The notes: a model not told the origin generated them from the sequence alone. Shown: positions 1-9,601, counted from the first letter of the stretch. The stretch: 64,000 nucleotides of DNA from Siphonobacter sp. SORGH_AS_0500 (GCF_002838835.1 NZ_NHPP01000001.1:1-64000); one strand, 5' to 3'. Translations and numbers: made by a program.

Positions 1-152
1 GGAATAAGCAGACCATCAGTGTTTGAAGGCGTAGACGGATTACTGGCGGTTACGTCGAGTTGAGCCTTGGGCGTAGAGGTACCTACACCCAATTGGGCAT
101 AAGCGGATACGGTAGCCAGCATAAGACCAGCAGAGAGTAAAAATTGTTTCAC
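1..152 (-). CDS. secreted protein, 5' end only (truncated by window edge)
   Basis: This is the first 50 or so codons of a secreted protein running off the left edge. The start is GTG (complement of 150-152), followed by MKQFLLSAGLMLATVSAYAQ, a typical signal peptide. The mature N-terminus LGVGTSTPKAQLDV is a motif common at the start of Bacteroidota surface proteins whose bodies differ. By eye every base matches the N-terminal part of the complete gene at 5755-6690. Function is unknown. Whether the unseen remainder also matches the complete copy cannot be told from here. Confidence 0.8.
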   Translation of the reverse strand, partial: MKQFLLSAGLMLATVSAYAQLGVGTSTPKAQLDVTASNPSTPSNTDGLLI

Positions 153-243
153 TAGTGTGTTAGATAAGATGAGTTGACAACGGGAAAGCGAAGATAATTC
201 AGAAGCCTGTAATTAATATAGGTTGACTAAAACTTCATGTAAA
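1..243. repeat. direct repeat copy A (gene 5' end plus upstream region)
   Basis: Bases 1-243 match 6539-6781 in the same orientation. The coding part (1-152) appears identical, and the upstream part has only a few substitutions until similarity fades beyond about 245. The repeat therefore covers promoter, leader, signal peptide and the first mature residues of two paralogues about 6.5 kb apart. Confidence 0.93.
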
Positions 244-659
244 GGTATTAACGCATTAATAGACTTTATTTCTATGTATTTTGGCCCAAATCACAGCAAA
301 GTGTACCCTATTTATATCTCTCAAATGCAATAGACTGATAATAAATACTAATTAATTCTTGTATTTTTTCTTAAAAATATCACCTATGTGATTTTTCCAA
401 CAACTGGTGTTCAGATGAGAGTCATATGAAAGAGACCTTTGGTAATAGGCTAAACAATAAACTGTCCGCTCGCCTCTATTACTGCTAGTGGACGCGTTAA
501 GGGCAATTCGGGTTAGTAAAAGTCTACTCTAGATTAGCTTTAACCCTGGTAAGAGGATTCAAAGTTATATTGTCCCTAATCGCTATCATAGTTCATGTCG
601 TTGCTGGCGATATTATGATTTACCGAATGACTAGCTTAGCATTCTAATCATACTTACAT
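153..659. other. geneless stretch upstream of the repeated gene
   Basis: About 500 bp. It begins with the repeated leader of the minus-strand gene. I see no convincing ORF, hairpin or RNA beyond it. The short minus-strand frame across 631-813 is antisense to the VOC remnant and is not a gene. Confidence 0.6.
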
Positions 660-988
660 AAATCAACGCCTGCTCACCTAAACTAGGATTTACCCTATTG
701 GAAGACGCTAAGCTAAGCGAGACTAAACGCTGGGTGCTCCGAGAGACAATGGGTCCTGTGCTCTGTTGTTGGGCCAAAGCAGATGGCGAATTTAAGGGAA
801 GCCGGATCGGCAATCAAAACGGGTGGCCGCGTATTCCTCTTCCTCTATACTGATGACTTCGAAAGAGATTATCAGGCTTTTCCGCAGGCAGGAGTCAAGT
901 CCGTTAGACACCCCAAGAAGAGGTGTATGGGAAGGTAGCGGTGTTTGAAGACCTCTACGGCAATCTTTGGGATTTATTAGAACCCTAA
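660..988 (+). pseudogene. VOC (glyoxalase/bleomycin-resistance) family gene remnant
   Basis: Pieces of a VOC-fold protein can be read in successive frames. KLGFTLLEDAKLSETKRWV lies near 683-739, IGNQ near 806-818, GGRVFLFLYTDDFERDYQAF from 822, then, after a shift near 911-914, EEVYGKVAVFEDLYGNLWDL followed by LEP and a stop at 986-988. The order and spacing fit the C-terminal two thirds of YdhP/YcaL-like VOC proteins. The last shift is repaired by one extra C in a C run, but other shifts and stops upstream make this real decay rather than one base error. No intact start codon is visible. The enzymatic role of the ancestor is unknown. Confidence 0.8.
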
Positions 989-1044
989 GTTGAGTGCTCC
1001 CAAAGGATATGTATAATCTAGATGGCCTTATTTAAAATGCACTG

Positions 1045-1572
1045 ATGATTCACGAGCTAACCTGGATTAAGTTTACGGAACAAGCTTTAGAGGCTTTAAT
1101 TAGTCGAGATCTACAACAGGCAAGTAAGCTAATAGGTGTTGAACTTGATGCTTTCTTTATCACTGATGACGCCACTCGGCGATGGAATAACCGACTTAAC
1201 CAATGTCGTCAGGACCCTCGTACTTTGAATTGGATAGCCCAAGTGGTTACGGTGAACCAGAAAGTTTTGGGCCATGCCGGGTTTCATGGCCCTCCCGACC
1301 AAGCGGGTATGGTTGAAGTGGCCTACTCAGTAGTACCGGCCTATCGAGGTCAGGGCTATGCCAGGTTAATGCTGCGGGACTTGCTGCTTCGAGCTAAGGC
1401 AGCGGAAGAGGTTAGGGTGGTTCGAGCAACTATTCGTCCCGATAATGCTGCTTCATTGGCGACCATTCGTCCTTTTCAATTTATACATAAAGGTGAACAG
1501 CAGGACGAGATAGATGGCCTGGAGTATATTTTCGAGCTTGATATTCAAAATTTTCAAACGGAGCTTGATTAA
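1045..1572 (+). CDS. GNAT family N-acetyltransferase
   Basis: A 175-residue protein starting at ATG 1045. The C-terminal two thirds have the GNAT layout: a beta strand VEVAYSVVP followed by the acetyl-CoA pyrophosphate loop in AYRGQGYARLML (RxxGxG/A pattern), then a helix and RPDNAASLATIRPFQF, which resembles the usual PxNxxS element and the final strand region. Family members transfer an acetyl group from acetyl-CoA to an amine of a small molecule or protein in the cytoplasm; the substrate cannot be inferred. The gene stands alone, with the VOC remnant upstream and a convergent DUF4259 gene downstream. Confidence 0.85.
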   Translation: MIHELTWIKFTEQALEALISRDLQQASKLIGVELDAFFITDDATRRWNNRLNQCRQDPRTLNWIAQVVTVNQKVLGHAGFHGPPDQAGMVEVAYSVVPAYRGQGYARLMLRDLLLRAKAAEEVRVVRATIRPDNAASLATIRPFQFIHKGEQQDEIDGLEYIFELDIQNFQTELD

Positions 1573-1732
1573 CAAAGGGGTATATCCGCTAGAGTGAATA
1601 GTAGTCAATGGTATTGCACCTATACTAACGAAGCTAACTCAAATCTGAGTCGGCTAAATGCTTTTGCTGGAGGTAGTATAAGGTCTTTTTGAAGGTGTTT
1701 TACGTAAGTGAACAAGTAGGCTAATGGTAAGG

Positions 1733-2155
1733 CTATCGCTCTAAATGCTGAATGAGTTGATAGATGTTTGCCTTCCATTCTTTATACACTTCTTCTTTTG
1801 CATCAGCCCAAAGTTCGTGTAATTCAGAGTTCTCGCTAAGCACTTTTTGTAAGGCTTCCACCGCCTTACTGCTTAGGTCAGAAAGGTCAATGTCAGGGTG
1901 TCTGTCAGGGAAGGTATCTACTGCCAAAGGTTCATCATGATAAGCCAATGAAAAGGTAGTGCCATTCACTTGACGATCGATATAGACAGATGATACGACG
2001 GCTGCGATTCCTTCTGAGAATTCAAGGTATTTCGCTTCAATAGCATCAGTTAAAGCTTGTTCAATCAACTCTTTAGGAGTATCAGATTCTTCAATCGAAT
2101 CCATGAAACCCATGGCGTCATCATCTTCAAAGTAGCCAGCTCCCCAAGCTCCCAT
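1733..2155 (-). CDS. DUF4259 domain-containing protein
   Basis: A 140-residue acidic cytoplasmic protein. The N-terminus MGAWGAGYFEDDDAMGFMDS matches the start of DUF4259 proteins (MGAWG.G.F.DDxA.D), and length and helical content fit. No catalytic motif is visible and the family function is unknown. ATG is the complement of 2153-2155, and the first residues are the family's conserved ones, which fixes the start. Monocistronic, convergent with the GNAT gene. Confidence 0.85.
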   Translation of the reverse strand: MGAWGAGYFEDDDAMGFMDSIEESDTPKELIEQALTDAIEAKYLEFSEGIAAVVSSVYIDRQVNGTTFSLAYHDEPLAVDTFPDRHPDIDLSDLSSKAVEALQKVLSENSELHELWADAKEEVYKEWKANIYQLIQHLER

Positions 2156-2588
2156 TGTGTGCGTTTTTTTAACTGAAAAATAAGTGTGGCTCTAAAGATA
2201 TAAATTATAATCAGATCTGGCTATTCCGGCAATTACCTTTGTCAGTATTGATTACCTAACCTTTATTATACTATAAAAACCTTACTCTTTGTTTGCTACT
2301 CTGATGTGTAGGTTGAAAGCCAAAACCTTCAATAAATGAATACTTTAATAGAAGCTCGAAGATCCTACCGCCACCAATTGAAGCTAAAGTAGTCCTTTAA
2401 GGGCGATTGCAAGTGTTTCTAAAAGTATAGGCAAAACGTCATGTATTGATATCAAGTCTCCAGTTAGCTCTATAGAAATACCTCTTATCCCTTTGCTGGA
2501 TTATATGAGGGTAAGTGTAACTAGTTTAACGCTCAAACTAACTAAAACGATGGCTATACTATTTACCTCTTGCTCTTACGACAAATCA
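2156..2588. other. intergenic stretch
   Basis: About 430 bp between the divergent DUF4259 gene and a small membrane-protein gene. It is AT-rich just upstream of 2155, where the minus-strand promoter should lie. I see no RNA, repeat or strong hairpin. Short ATG frames here (for example at 2337) have no recognisable content. Confidence 0.5.
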
Positions 2589-2816
2589 ATGCTTCAGGAG
2601 CTTTCCAATGCTCAACTGTTAACTAGAAAGTCCAAGCTTCAGCAAATAGGCCTTTTTATGCTTATCCTCTTAGTCGTCATTGTTGGATCAGCTTTTATAC
2701 TTGAGTCCTACTTTGTAGCTGCTACCAGTTGGGCCATTATTCCTGCTCTAATGGAGTATGGCAAGAAGCGTAAGGCTCTTTTTATAGAATTGCAAAATCG
2801 TAAGGAAGTTAACTAA
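2589..2816 (+). CDS. small two-helix membrane protein
   Basis: From ATG 2589 this reads as a 75-residue protein: a charged helix (ELSNAQLLTRKSKLQ), two closely spaced hydrophobic segments (about residues 20-40 and 43-55), and a basic tail. This layout is common among small Bacteroidota inner-membrane proteins of unknown function. The frame is open back to 2493, so a longer form starting at TTG 2493 or ATG 2550 is possible. I prefer 2589 because the upstream residues look like translated leader and the helix then starts the protein, as in similar small proteins. The gene stands alone on the plus strand. Confidence 0.5.
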   Translation: MLQELSNAQLLTRKSKLQQIGLFMLILLVVIVGSAFILESYFVAATSWAIIPALMEYGKKRKALFIELQNRKEVN

Positions 2817-2939
2817 ACGTCCTTAGATGAGAGCCTTAGTTACTTCTAGTAAGACGGCACCTTAACTTTAAGGCAAGCAATGGGATTAACTTAACCAATG
2901 GCTTACTCACTATAGAAAACATTCCATGATCTACTTTTT

Positions 2940-4087
2940 ATGCCAACCGACGCACCTTCTTCATTGACATGGAGAACACAATCGAAAATTCATTACCTGG
3001 ATTACGACAAGATACTCCTGACGGCTCTGGTCATTCTGCACCATGTATCTATCACCTATGGTGCCCCCGGCGGATGGTATTACAAGCAACCTACTACCGA
3101 TGCAATGGCTAAGATTGGTCTAACGCTATTAGTAGCTACAAACCAGTCCTTTTTCATGGGTTTATTTTTTCTGCTGTCTTCCTACTTTATTGAGCCGTCT
3201 TATCAACGAAAAGGAGCCCAAAAATTTGTTCTGGATCGTCTGAAGCGTCTGGGGATTCCGTTGGTTTTTTATTCTCTTGTTCTTTCCCCGGTAATGAATT
3301 TCCTGGTGTATCGCTACGGACATCATCATCAGGTACGTTTCTTCAGTTCTTAGCGGGGTACGACAACTGGATCGATCCGGGCGTGTTGTGGTTTGTGGCT
3401 GCTTTGTTGCTATTTAATGTAGTATACGTCTTGTTTCGACCACGTTACTCATTGCCAGATGCCCTTAAGCTGCCTTCTAGGTCAAGTATTCTATGGTTTG
3501 CTGTCGCTGTTGGCTTGATTAGTTTCCTGGTGCGATTAATCTTTCCTGTCGGCTGGGTGTTACATCCGGTCGGTTTTCAGCTTTGTTACTTTCCGCAGTA
3601 CGTAGCCTTTTTTGCCATCGGAATAGTCGCTCAACAAAACCATTGGCTGGACCAGCTCTCATTACAACTGGGGAAACAATTTTTTAGAATAGCCCTGGTA
3701 ATGGTTTTCATGGTATTCCCCTTACTATTTATAGTGACTACCAAACTAGCATTGCCGATGTCCAGCTTCAACGGGGGATGGAATGGACAATCACTCGTAT
3801 TATGCCTGTGGGAACAGATTACGGGTATCTCCATCAGTATAGCTCTGTTAAGTTATAGCAGGCATCACTGGAATGTAAGTAACGTTTTTTTTAACACTTT
3901 TGCTCGCAGCACCTACAGTACCTATATTCTGCATCCCTTGATCGTCATTGGGTTATCAGTGCTACTAGCCGATGTGTCTATCGAACCTCTAATCAAGCTT
4001 TTGATAGTCGCCCCGCTATCCATCATTTTGTCTTTTATAGTGGGAAAACTGACCTTAAAACTCCCTGGAGCAGATAAGATTCTATAA
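2940..4087 (+). pseudogene. acyltransferase 3 family membrane protein (one frameshift)
   Basis: Two adjacent frames, 2940-3353 and about 3335-4087, together make one protein of about 382 residues, the normal size for Acyl_transf_3 proteins. The N-terminal half has YLDYDKILLTALVILHH, with the family's conserved early His in a membrane helix, and FFMGLFFLLSSYF. The C-terminal half has GYDNWIDPGVLWFVAALLLF and a series of further membrane helices ending KLTLKLPG. Such proteins transfer acyl groups to exported sugars or lipids in the inner membrane. The shift is repaired by one extra G near 3331 (CAGG to CAGGG, giving QGTFLQFLAGYDNW). This could be a sequencing error or a real inactivation. Confidence 0.85.
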
Positions 4088-4225
4088 ATCAATGAGACTA
4101 GAAAATTCGAAATGTACTTAATATGTTCAAACTGCGTACGTGGGCGATTTAGCCAAGTCGAGAGGTTATAATTTCTCACGATTGGTGAAAAATTGACGTA
4201 GAGAGTCACGTAGTTAAAATAAACA

Positions 4226-4262
4226 ATAAAGAGCTACTTCAAGGGGCGAAGTAGCTCTTTAT
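4226..4262. terminator. bidirectional hairpin terminator
   Basis: A perfect 15-bp inverted repeat (4226-4240 with 4248-4262, arm ATAAAGAGCTACTTC) with a 7-nt loop. A-rich and T-rich flanks lie on both sides, and it sits between two convergent genes. Confidence 0.8.
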
Positions 4263-4349
4263 GCTAAAATCAAGAGTTATTTTTAAATGTAGTGAAAGGC
4301 TAGGAGTATCCTAGCTACCATCGTTGGGATGGCTCGGGCTATTGGCTCA

Positions 4350-5383
4350 CTATTGGTTTATTTTTACCAGTTCTACCCGGCGATTCTTTGCTCTATTGTC
4401 TTCTGAATCATTCGGCACCAAAGGTTTTTGGGCACCGTACCCCACAGCTTTCAATCTGGATTGATCGATGCCGGACGCGATCAACTCCTTAAGCACAGTT
4501 TTAGCCCGATCTTCCGACAATTTTTGTTGTGATCCGCATTGCCGGTATCATCGGTATGCCCTTCAATGCTAAGCTTAAGCCCTTTATCGCTACTAAGTAC
4601 TTTCTGGATTTCCTTCACGGCGTCCTGACCTTCCGGTTTCAATGTGGCCTTATCGACATCGAAGTTGATGTAAAGGACCGCTTTCCCTTTTTCAGCCAAC
4701 TGGCTTCGGATCTGATCGGACTTAAGCAGGGTGATGGTTTGCTTGAAAGCTTCTTTTTGCAGGATATTGAGTTTACCGGAAGCCGTGTTTCCGCTGAGCT
4801 GAATATAGATGTCTCCACCATCCGCCCGGCGGATCACGTACACTTTGATGTTTTCGTCTGCGTAACCAATCGAGCCATCTTCGCCTAAATAAGAGGCCTG
4901 ATTGTGGTAACGTTCGTATTCTGCACTCGTAATTTCACCATCGAAGACCTTGACGCCACCCACTTTGGTGATTGCGTCATCGTAGCTTTTTTCAAAATAG
5001 GGCAGTGACCACTCCTCAGAACTACCCGGTTCCGTAACGATATAACTCTTCCAGACTTTTCCTTCTAGCGGCGTCATGACACCGTTTAGTGCAAAGAACA
5101 ATTTGTCAAAGGACCGCTGGACAGGCTTGTTTTGCTCCGCTAATCCCTTGGGAAGACTAAAAAAGGGAAATGATTCGAGCGGGTGATTCGATACCGGAAT
5201 GGTATTAATATCGAAACTTTGAGAAGCCCCGGTACCTGAAGACTCTGTTTTGGGTTCCGTTTCATTGGATGGGGCCTCATTAGTAGCCTTTGGATTTTCC
5301 TTAGGGGCATTATGGCAGGATGTACTTGCAATAATACACCAAAAGCAAGATAACGTAAGCAGTGATTTGAAGGGCCTAATCAT
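4350..5383 (-). pseudogene. OmpA-family lipoprotein (one frameshift in the OmpA domain)
   Basis: The start at 5383 gives a lipoprotein signal with lipobox STSC (Cys near residue 23), then a Pro/Glu/Thr-rich linker, a central domain of about 150 residues, and a C-terminal OmpA peptidoglycan-binding domain (YINFDVDKATLKPEGQ, SIEGHTDDTG). The continuous frame ends wrongly at 4481. Adding one A to the five-base run complementary to 4521-4525 restores HNKKLSEDRAKTVLKELIAS, then GYGAQKPLVPND and NRAKNRRVELVK, with a stop at 4350-4352. The restored protein of about 344 residues would be anchored in the outer membrane and bind peptidoglycan. The lesion is a single homopolymer base and may be an assembly error. 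Confidence 0.85.
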
Positions 5384-5448
5384 AGTCGATTCTACGTTTA
5401 GCGTATGTTATGTAAATTGAAAAAGGTTGAAAGGGCATCCGCATGGAA

Positions 5449-5640
5449 TTAACTAACCCGATATCCCTGAGCCTTTAAGCGGCCGTAAGTTAGGTCTTGC
5501 TCATCCAGAAACACAACCATAAGCTGATCTACGGTAACATAATGAAGGTATTCTGCCGATAGTATAGACAGGCGGTTAGTGGGGAGATGAGGACATAGAT
5601 AGGCTTGCTTAAGGTAGCTTCGAAAATTTATTGTAAAAAC
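5449..5640 (-). pseudogene. possible coding remnant, unrecognised
   Basis: A minus-strand open frame of about 60 codons with no usable ATG near its upstream end. It reads ...LSILSAEYLHYVTVDQLMVV then FLDEQDLTYGRLKAQGYRVS and stops at 5449-5451. Residue composition looks protein-like, and it fills the gap between the OmpA-type gene and the terminator of the secreted-protein gene. I do not recognise the family. It may be the 3' end of a lost gene or chance. Confidence 0.25.
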
Positions 5641-5683
5641 TTATAATAAGTTAGGTTTCTGGAGGGGCTTAGTAAGTAGATAA

Positions 5684-5750
5684 AATACTATAAAAAGAAT
5701 AAAGGCTACAAACGGGTGTATGTTTGCAGCCTTTATTCTTTTATAGTATT
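5684..5750 (-). terminator. long hairpin terminator
   Basis: A long, nearly perfect inverted repeat. The left arm starts AATACTATAAAA at 5684 and the right arm ends TTTTATAGTATT at 5750, with a GC-richer core (AAGGCT with AGCCTT). It lies immediately downstream of the minus-strand gene ending at 5755. Confidence 0.85.
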
Positions 5751-5754
5751 CTGT

Positions 5755-6690
5755 TTATTCTACTATCACAGAGAGTGACACGTTTTCATACCCTGAAAGC
5801 ACCTGATTGAAAGGTCGATTACTCGCAAATAGAATACTACCCATGGCATCACTCATTCTAAAAATAGCGTTCCCATTCGAGTCTTGTGGATTTAACAACT
5901 CGATTCCAATAAAAGAGCCTGGGATAACAGGGATAATATCTTTAGAAAAGGTACCCAAGGCCAAATCCTTTCTAGCCCAAAGCTGGGTAGCTTTATATTG
6001 ACCATCTGCATTTCTGAATCCTGTATCCAAAATTACCTTATCAAAAACTCCCTGTGAATTAATGGCTGCATTAGGGCCTTGGGGTTGAGAAATTTCAAAT
6101 TCTAATATCCCAATGGGTTCACGCCCTCCATAAGTCTGACGGTAAATAGCGGCATAGGCATAACAGGGGTAAGTAATGGTTGGGTTATTGACAGCACCTC
6201 TTACCAGGGTTAAAACAGCACCTGTTATAGTTGTTCCATTACTAATTTGATGGGGAGTAATCTCTCCTAATACGGTTAACCCAAATCTAGGTTTAGTCGA
6301 CAACGTTGCCGTAGGGGAGTTATAAATAGAAAGTGCTTTATTTTCTCCCAGCGACTGGGTAGAAAAAGGATAGTAAAACTTTAACGTTTCGCTTGAGCTA
6401 TAAATGGATTTCCAGGCTTTAGAACTTTCATTCCAGTAATAGAAGCCGGGAAGTTTGTTGCCAGATGCTGTCGTTAAAAACACCATCATTCCATTTTGCT
6501 CAGCCGTTGGGTTAGTAGCAGGGAAAGCACTAACTCGTGGAATAAGCAGACCATCAGTGTTTGAAGGCGTAGACGGATTACTGGCGGTTACGTCGAGTTG
6601 AGCCTTGGGCGTAGAGGTACCTACACCCAATTGGGCATAAGCGGATACGGTAGCCAGCATAAGACCAGCAGAGAGTAAAAATTGTTTCAC
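5755..6690 (-). CDS. secreted protein with GVGTSTPKAQLDV N-terminus
   Basis: A 311-residue exported protein. The start is GTG (complement of 6688-6690) followed at once by a signal peptide ending SAYAQ. The first 70 mature residues carry the Bacteroidota surface-protein opening LGVGTSTPKAQLDV, then a segment with GLLIPRV, NGMMVFLT and LPGFYYWN that recurs in many such proteins. The remaining 200 residues appear beta-rich and are not recognised; no catalytic motif is visible. The gene stands alone between a repeat-containing promoter region and a strong hairpin terminator. Its 5' end is duplicated at 1-243, so it belongs to a local paralogue pair. A role on the cell surface is inference. Confidence 0.8.
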   Translation of the reverse strand: MKQFLLSAGLMLATVSAYAQLGVGTSTPKAQLDVTASNPSTPSNTDGLLIPRVSAFPATNPTAEQNGMMVFLTTASGNKLPGFYYWNESSKAWKSIYSSSETLKFYYPFSTQSLGENKALSIYNSPTATLSTKPRFGLTVLGEITPHQISNGTTITGAVLTLVRGAVNNPTITYPCYAYAAIYRQTYGGREPIGILEFEISQPQGPNAAINSQGVFDKVILDTGFRNADGQYKATQLWARKDLALGTFSKDIIPVIPGSFIGIELLNPQDSNGNAIFRMSDAMGSILFASNRPFNQVLSGYENVSLSVIVE

Positions 6691-6781
6691 TAGTGTGTTA
6701 GATAAGATAAGTTGATAACGGGAAAGCGAAGATAATTCAGAAGCCTCTAATTAATATAGGTTGACTAAAACTTCATGTCAA
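6539..6781. repeat. direct repeat copy B (gene 5' end plus upstream region)
   Basis: Partner of 1-243. Coding bases 6539-6690 match 1-152 with no difference seen. Upstream differences are few (for example near 6709, 6715 and 6748), and the match decays after about 6781. Confidence 0.93.
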
Positions 6782-7573
6782 GATATTGATGCATTGCTAA
6801 CCTATTATTTTACCTATTTCATCATAAATCCGTAATGAATATACCTTCAAATCATTAACTATTTTGACATTTGAACGCTAGAGTCTACGATATGGATTAA
6901 TCCCTGAAATCTGTCTGGCGATTTGACTTCTGTCTGTTGAATGTACGCTTTATCTATCCCTTGGCTAAAATCTTTTTCTGTAACTAGGATACGGGTTTAT
7001 CCGATCGTTTCCATGTCCCAGAGACTCGTATAAAGGAGAAAGATTGAACCTTAAGACTGCGTTTGAATAGCGTCAGTTTTTGATAATTTATTCGCTCTCC
7101 GGTTGGTACGTCTCTAGCAAGATTAGCTGATCATATAATTTATTTTGAAAGGCTGTCTTCAGATGCTTGGTAAGTCTGACCGATGAAGAAGGTCTATTCC
7201 ATGATTCTGTTTAGCTGCCGAGAATCCAAGAAATGGATCATGGGACGGGCTATATACGCTTAGGTTTTTTAAATTCCATAATGGTTTGTCACTCTGAGCT
7301 ATATAAGAGCCTTTGGAAGTCGTTACCAGACTGATTTTGATAATCAGTTAGCAGGGCTAGAAAACTTAGCAGAAAAACAAATCTCATACTACGATTCTTT
7401 GTCACCAAAAGTAACCGAAGAAAGTGCACTTCATTACTGAATAATTCAAAACGGGGTCGGCTGAATACCGAGGCTGGCGTCTTAAATAGGAGATTTATGA
7501 TTAAATTGCCTTCCTAAGGGATTAGGCTATTCTATTCACAAAACAACTTATTAAACCAGGTATCTCATTTCAT
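6782..7573. other. geneless stretch with a possible gene-end relic
   Basis: About 790 bp upstream of the TlpA-like gene. No complete gene is visible. A plus-strand frame over about 7290-7440 reads ...YQTDFDNQLAGLENLAEKQ then ISYYDSLSPKVTEESALHY and a stop. It has protein-like composition but no start codon, so it may be the tail of a lost gene. The final 60 bp are AT-rich and should hold the promoter of the next gene. Confidence 0.4.
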
Positions 7574-8623
7574 ATGAAATCTAAATATATACTCTTCCCC
7601 ACAATGCTATTTGCTCTGTTTACCAACTCATTAATTGCTCAGCCGGGAAAAGTGACAGGTAATATCAAGGGCCTGGGTAATCGACCCGTCATTTTTGGTT
7701 ATAAGCAAAAAGGTAAATACCAGCTGGATACTGTGTTTGCTAAACAGGATCATTTTAGCTATTTAGCTAAACCTAGTGATGATGGACGTATTCATCTTCG
7801 AATTACTTCTCCCAGATACACTGCTTTTTACTACGATGAAGTACCCGTAACGGTTTCTGGATCGATTGAAACTCCTTACAAGCTTATTTTTAAAGGCGGT
7901 CCAGACAATACAGTTCTCAGTCGCTATGAAGAATCAATAGAATGGGTTTATGACGAAAAGTTTAAAACAGCATCCGGCTCAGAAAGGGCAAAACTGGAGC
8001 AGCAAAGAAATAAAGATATACTGGATTTCATCCTTAAAAACCCTTCTTCTATTCATAGTGCCTATTTATTGTATTGGCAAACCATTACTGATGACACTCC
8101 GATTGATCAGTATGAGAATATTTTAAAGTCATTATCTGCTGCGGTACAAGATAGTGATCAGGGTAAGCAAGTAGCTAAGCGGTTAGAACTCCTAAAGAAA
8201 CAACCAGTTGTAGGAAAAGAAGCTCTAAACTTCACGCTTCCAGATACGGCAGGACGAGCAGTTGATCTGAACAACTATCGGGGTAAATATGTCCTTTTAG
8301 ATTTTTGGGGACATTGGTGTGGGCCTTGCATTAAATCATTTCCTAAGTTAAAGCAATTACAAAGCCAATATATGGATAAGCTGGTGATTATAGGAATTGC
8401 CGCTGAATATGAATCTGATAAACCTCAATGGTTAAAGACTATTCGTACTCATAAGCTAAACTGGGTACAGGTTTCAGAGTTAAAAGCCGATAAAGGAGAA
8501 GTGAATGAAGGGTACAACGTCAATGCTTTTCCTACGTACCTCTTACTCGACAAAAATGGAATAGTATTGGAAAGATCTCTAAGCTTAGAACCAATTCAGC
8601 AGAAGCTTAGCTCTATTAAATAA
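7574..8623 (+). CDS. TlpA-like thiol:disulfide oxidoreductase with DUF4369 domain
   Basis: A 349-residue exported protein. A signal peptide (about residues 1-22, ending NSLIAQ) is followed by a DUF4369-type beta domain (about 25-110: VTGNIKGLGNRPVIFGY), a helical linker (about 115-215), and an AhpC/TSA-thioredoxin domain (about 218-349). The redox motif is WGHWCGPC with Cys249 and Cys252. Such proteins reduce or oxidise disulfides in the periplasm, for instance during cytochrome maturation, and are often lipid- or membrane-associated in Bacteroidota. ATG 7574 directly begins the signal peptide. The gene appears monocistronic. Its in vivo partner is not evident from its neighbours. Confidence 0.9.
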   Translation: MKSKYILFPTMLFALFTNSLIAQPGKVTGNIKGLGNRPVIFGYKQKGKYQLDTVFAKQDHFSYLAKPSDDGRIHLRITSPRYTAFYYDEVPVTVSGSIETPYKLIFKGGPDNTVLSRYEESIEWVYDEKFKTASGSERAKLEQQRNKDILDFILKNPSSIHSAYLLYWQTITDDTPIDQYENILKSLSAAVQDSDQGKQVAKRLELLKKQPVVGKEALNFTLPDTAGRAVDLNNYRGKYVLLDFWGHWCGPCIKSFPKLKQLQSQYMDKLVIIGIAAEYESDKPQWLKTIRTHKLNWVQVSELKADKGEVNEGYNVNAFPTYLLLDKNGIVLERSLSLEPIQQKLSSIK

Positions 8624-8869
8624 TCCTTAGTTCAGTAAGCACGTGGTCACTATTATTCATGCGTAAGCATCTCTCTGAAATCTCGGGATTTCTGCATTTG
8701 TGACTAAAATCTGCCTTATAAGCTCTGATGGAAATTAGGTAGCTTGAACGCAAATAATTCCAAATGCGGAGTCATGAACCGAAGAATTTCTTGTCTTGCA
8801 CAAAAAGAACTCAGTTACGTATTTGGCATGCATCATGCAAAGAAAGCCCGTAGCTTTTTTAATCATAAG

Positions 8870-9244
8870 CTAGTTCTCCTCTGCCTGGCTGATATGAGCG
8901 GCAACAATCTGCCAGCGATTTTCTGAGTAATGCCAAACCCGGGTATAGCGGAACAGACCTTCAATAGCGACTTCAGCCACCCAGACTTTCAATTTCATTA
9001 AAGCAAAAACAATAGCCGTTTCGAGCAGAACTTTAATCTTGACCTCCTGTGGGGTAATACTTTCTATTCGTAACTGCCCGGATTGATGGGCGGCCAGATC
9101 ATCGGCTTTAGTAAGTAGGTAGCCAGCTGGATCAGTTACAATCACATCATCCGAGACTAAAGCATCCAGCATCTCTACATTGCTTTGGATCATGGCCAGC
9201 CGTAGCCGCTCTTCATGCTGTAGAATTTCTTCGATTACCTGCAT
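8870..9244 (-). CDS. DUF4440/SnoaL-like (NTF2-fold) protein
   Basis: From ATG 9244 (MQVIEEILQHEERLRLAM) a 124-residue protein has the layout of the NTF2-like DUF4440 family: an N-terminal helix, LDALVSDDVIVTDPAGYLLT, and a final strand pair FRYTRVWHYSENRWQIVAAH. Members are cytoplasmic or exported cone-shaped proteins with a ligand pocket; most have no assigned reaction. The frame can extend to TTG 9271, adding nine residues, but the ATG start matches where the family helix begins. The gene stands alone, with geneless DNA on both sides. Confidence 0.8.
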   Translation of the reverse strand: MQVIEEILQHEERLRLAMIQSNVEMLDALVSDDVIVTDPAGYLLTKADDLAAHQSGQLRIESITPQEVKIKVLLETAIVFALMKLKVWVAEVAIEGLFRYTRVWHYSENRWQIVAAHISQAEEN

Positions 9245-9271
9245 TGCGTGTTTTTTGCTGGCAAATAACAA

Positions 9272-9601
9272 AGTAGACCGTTATTCCGTAGTCGGTTTTA
9301 CTTGAGATATAATCGGGAAAACTTGAAGTCTTGCCGGGATGCACATGTAGGAATCCGATGATCTATTCCTACGTCCCCAGGTAGCTTTCTTTCCGTGTGC
9401 CTTTGAAAATCCACGTAAAGTGGTAATAAGCTGTTTCCACTCGACACGCAATCTTTTAACCTTCACTATTGAAGATTTTGATATAGTTTTGCCGATAATA
9501 CTGGCTCCGTTTTCTATGCGTTCTCATTCAGAAGTATAGAAGATCGGAAAAGTAAGGATTAATTCAGTACCCTTAAGTTCCGCCCGATAGATCATTAGTA
9601 C
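9272..9601. other. intergenic stretch
   Basis: About 330 bp between the divergent DUF4440 and nuclease genes. A 61-codon minus-strand frame (9281-9466) has no recognisable content and I regard it as chance. No hairpin or repeat stands out. Confidence 0.5.

Noticed and set aside
631..813. 60-codon minus-strand frame
   Set aside because: It is antisense to the VOC relic readable on the plus strand and has no family features.
8744..8926. 60-codon plus-strand frame between the TlpA-like and DUF4440 genes
   Set aside because: Its end overlaps the DUF4440 gene on the other strand and the sequence has no recognisable content.
9281..9466. 61-codon minus-strand frame upstream of the DUF4440 gene
   Set aside because: Basic random-looking composition, no motif and no plausible start context.
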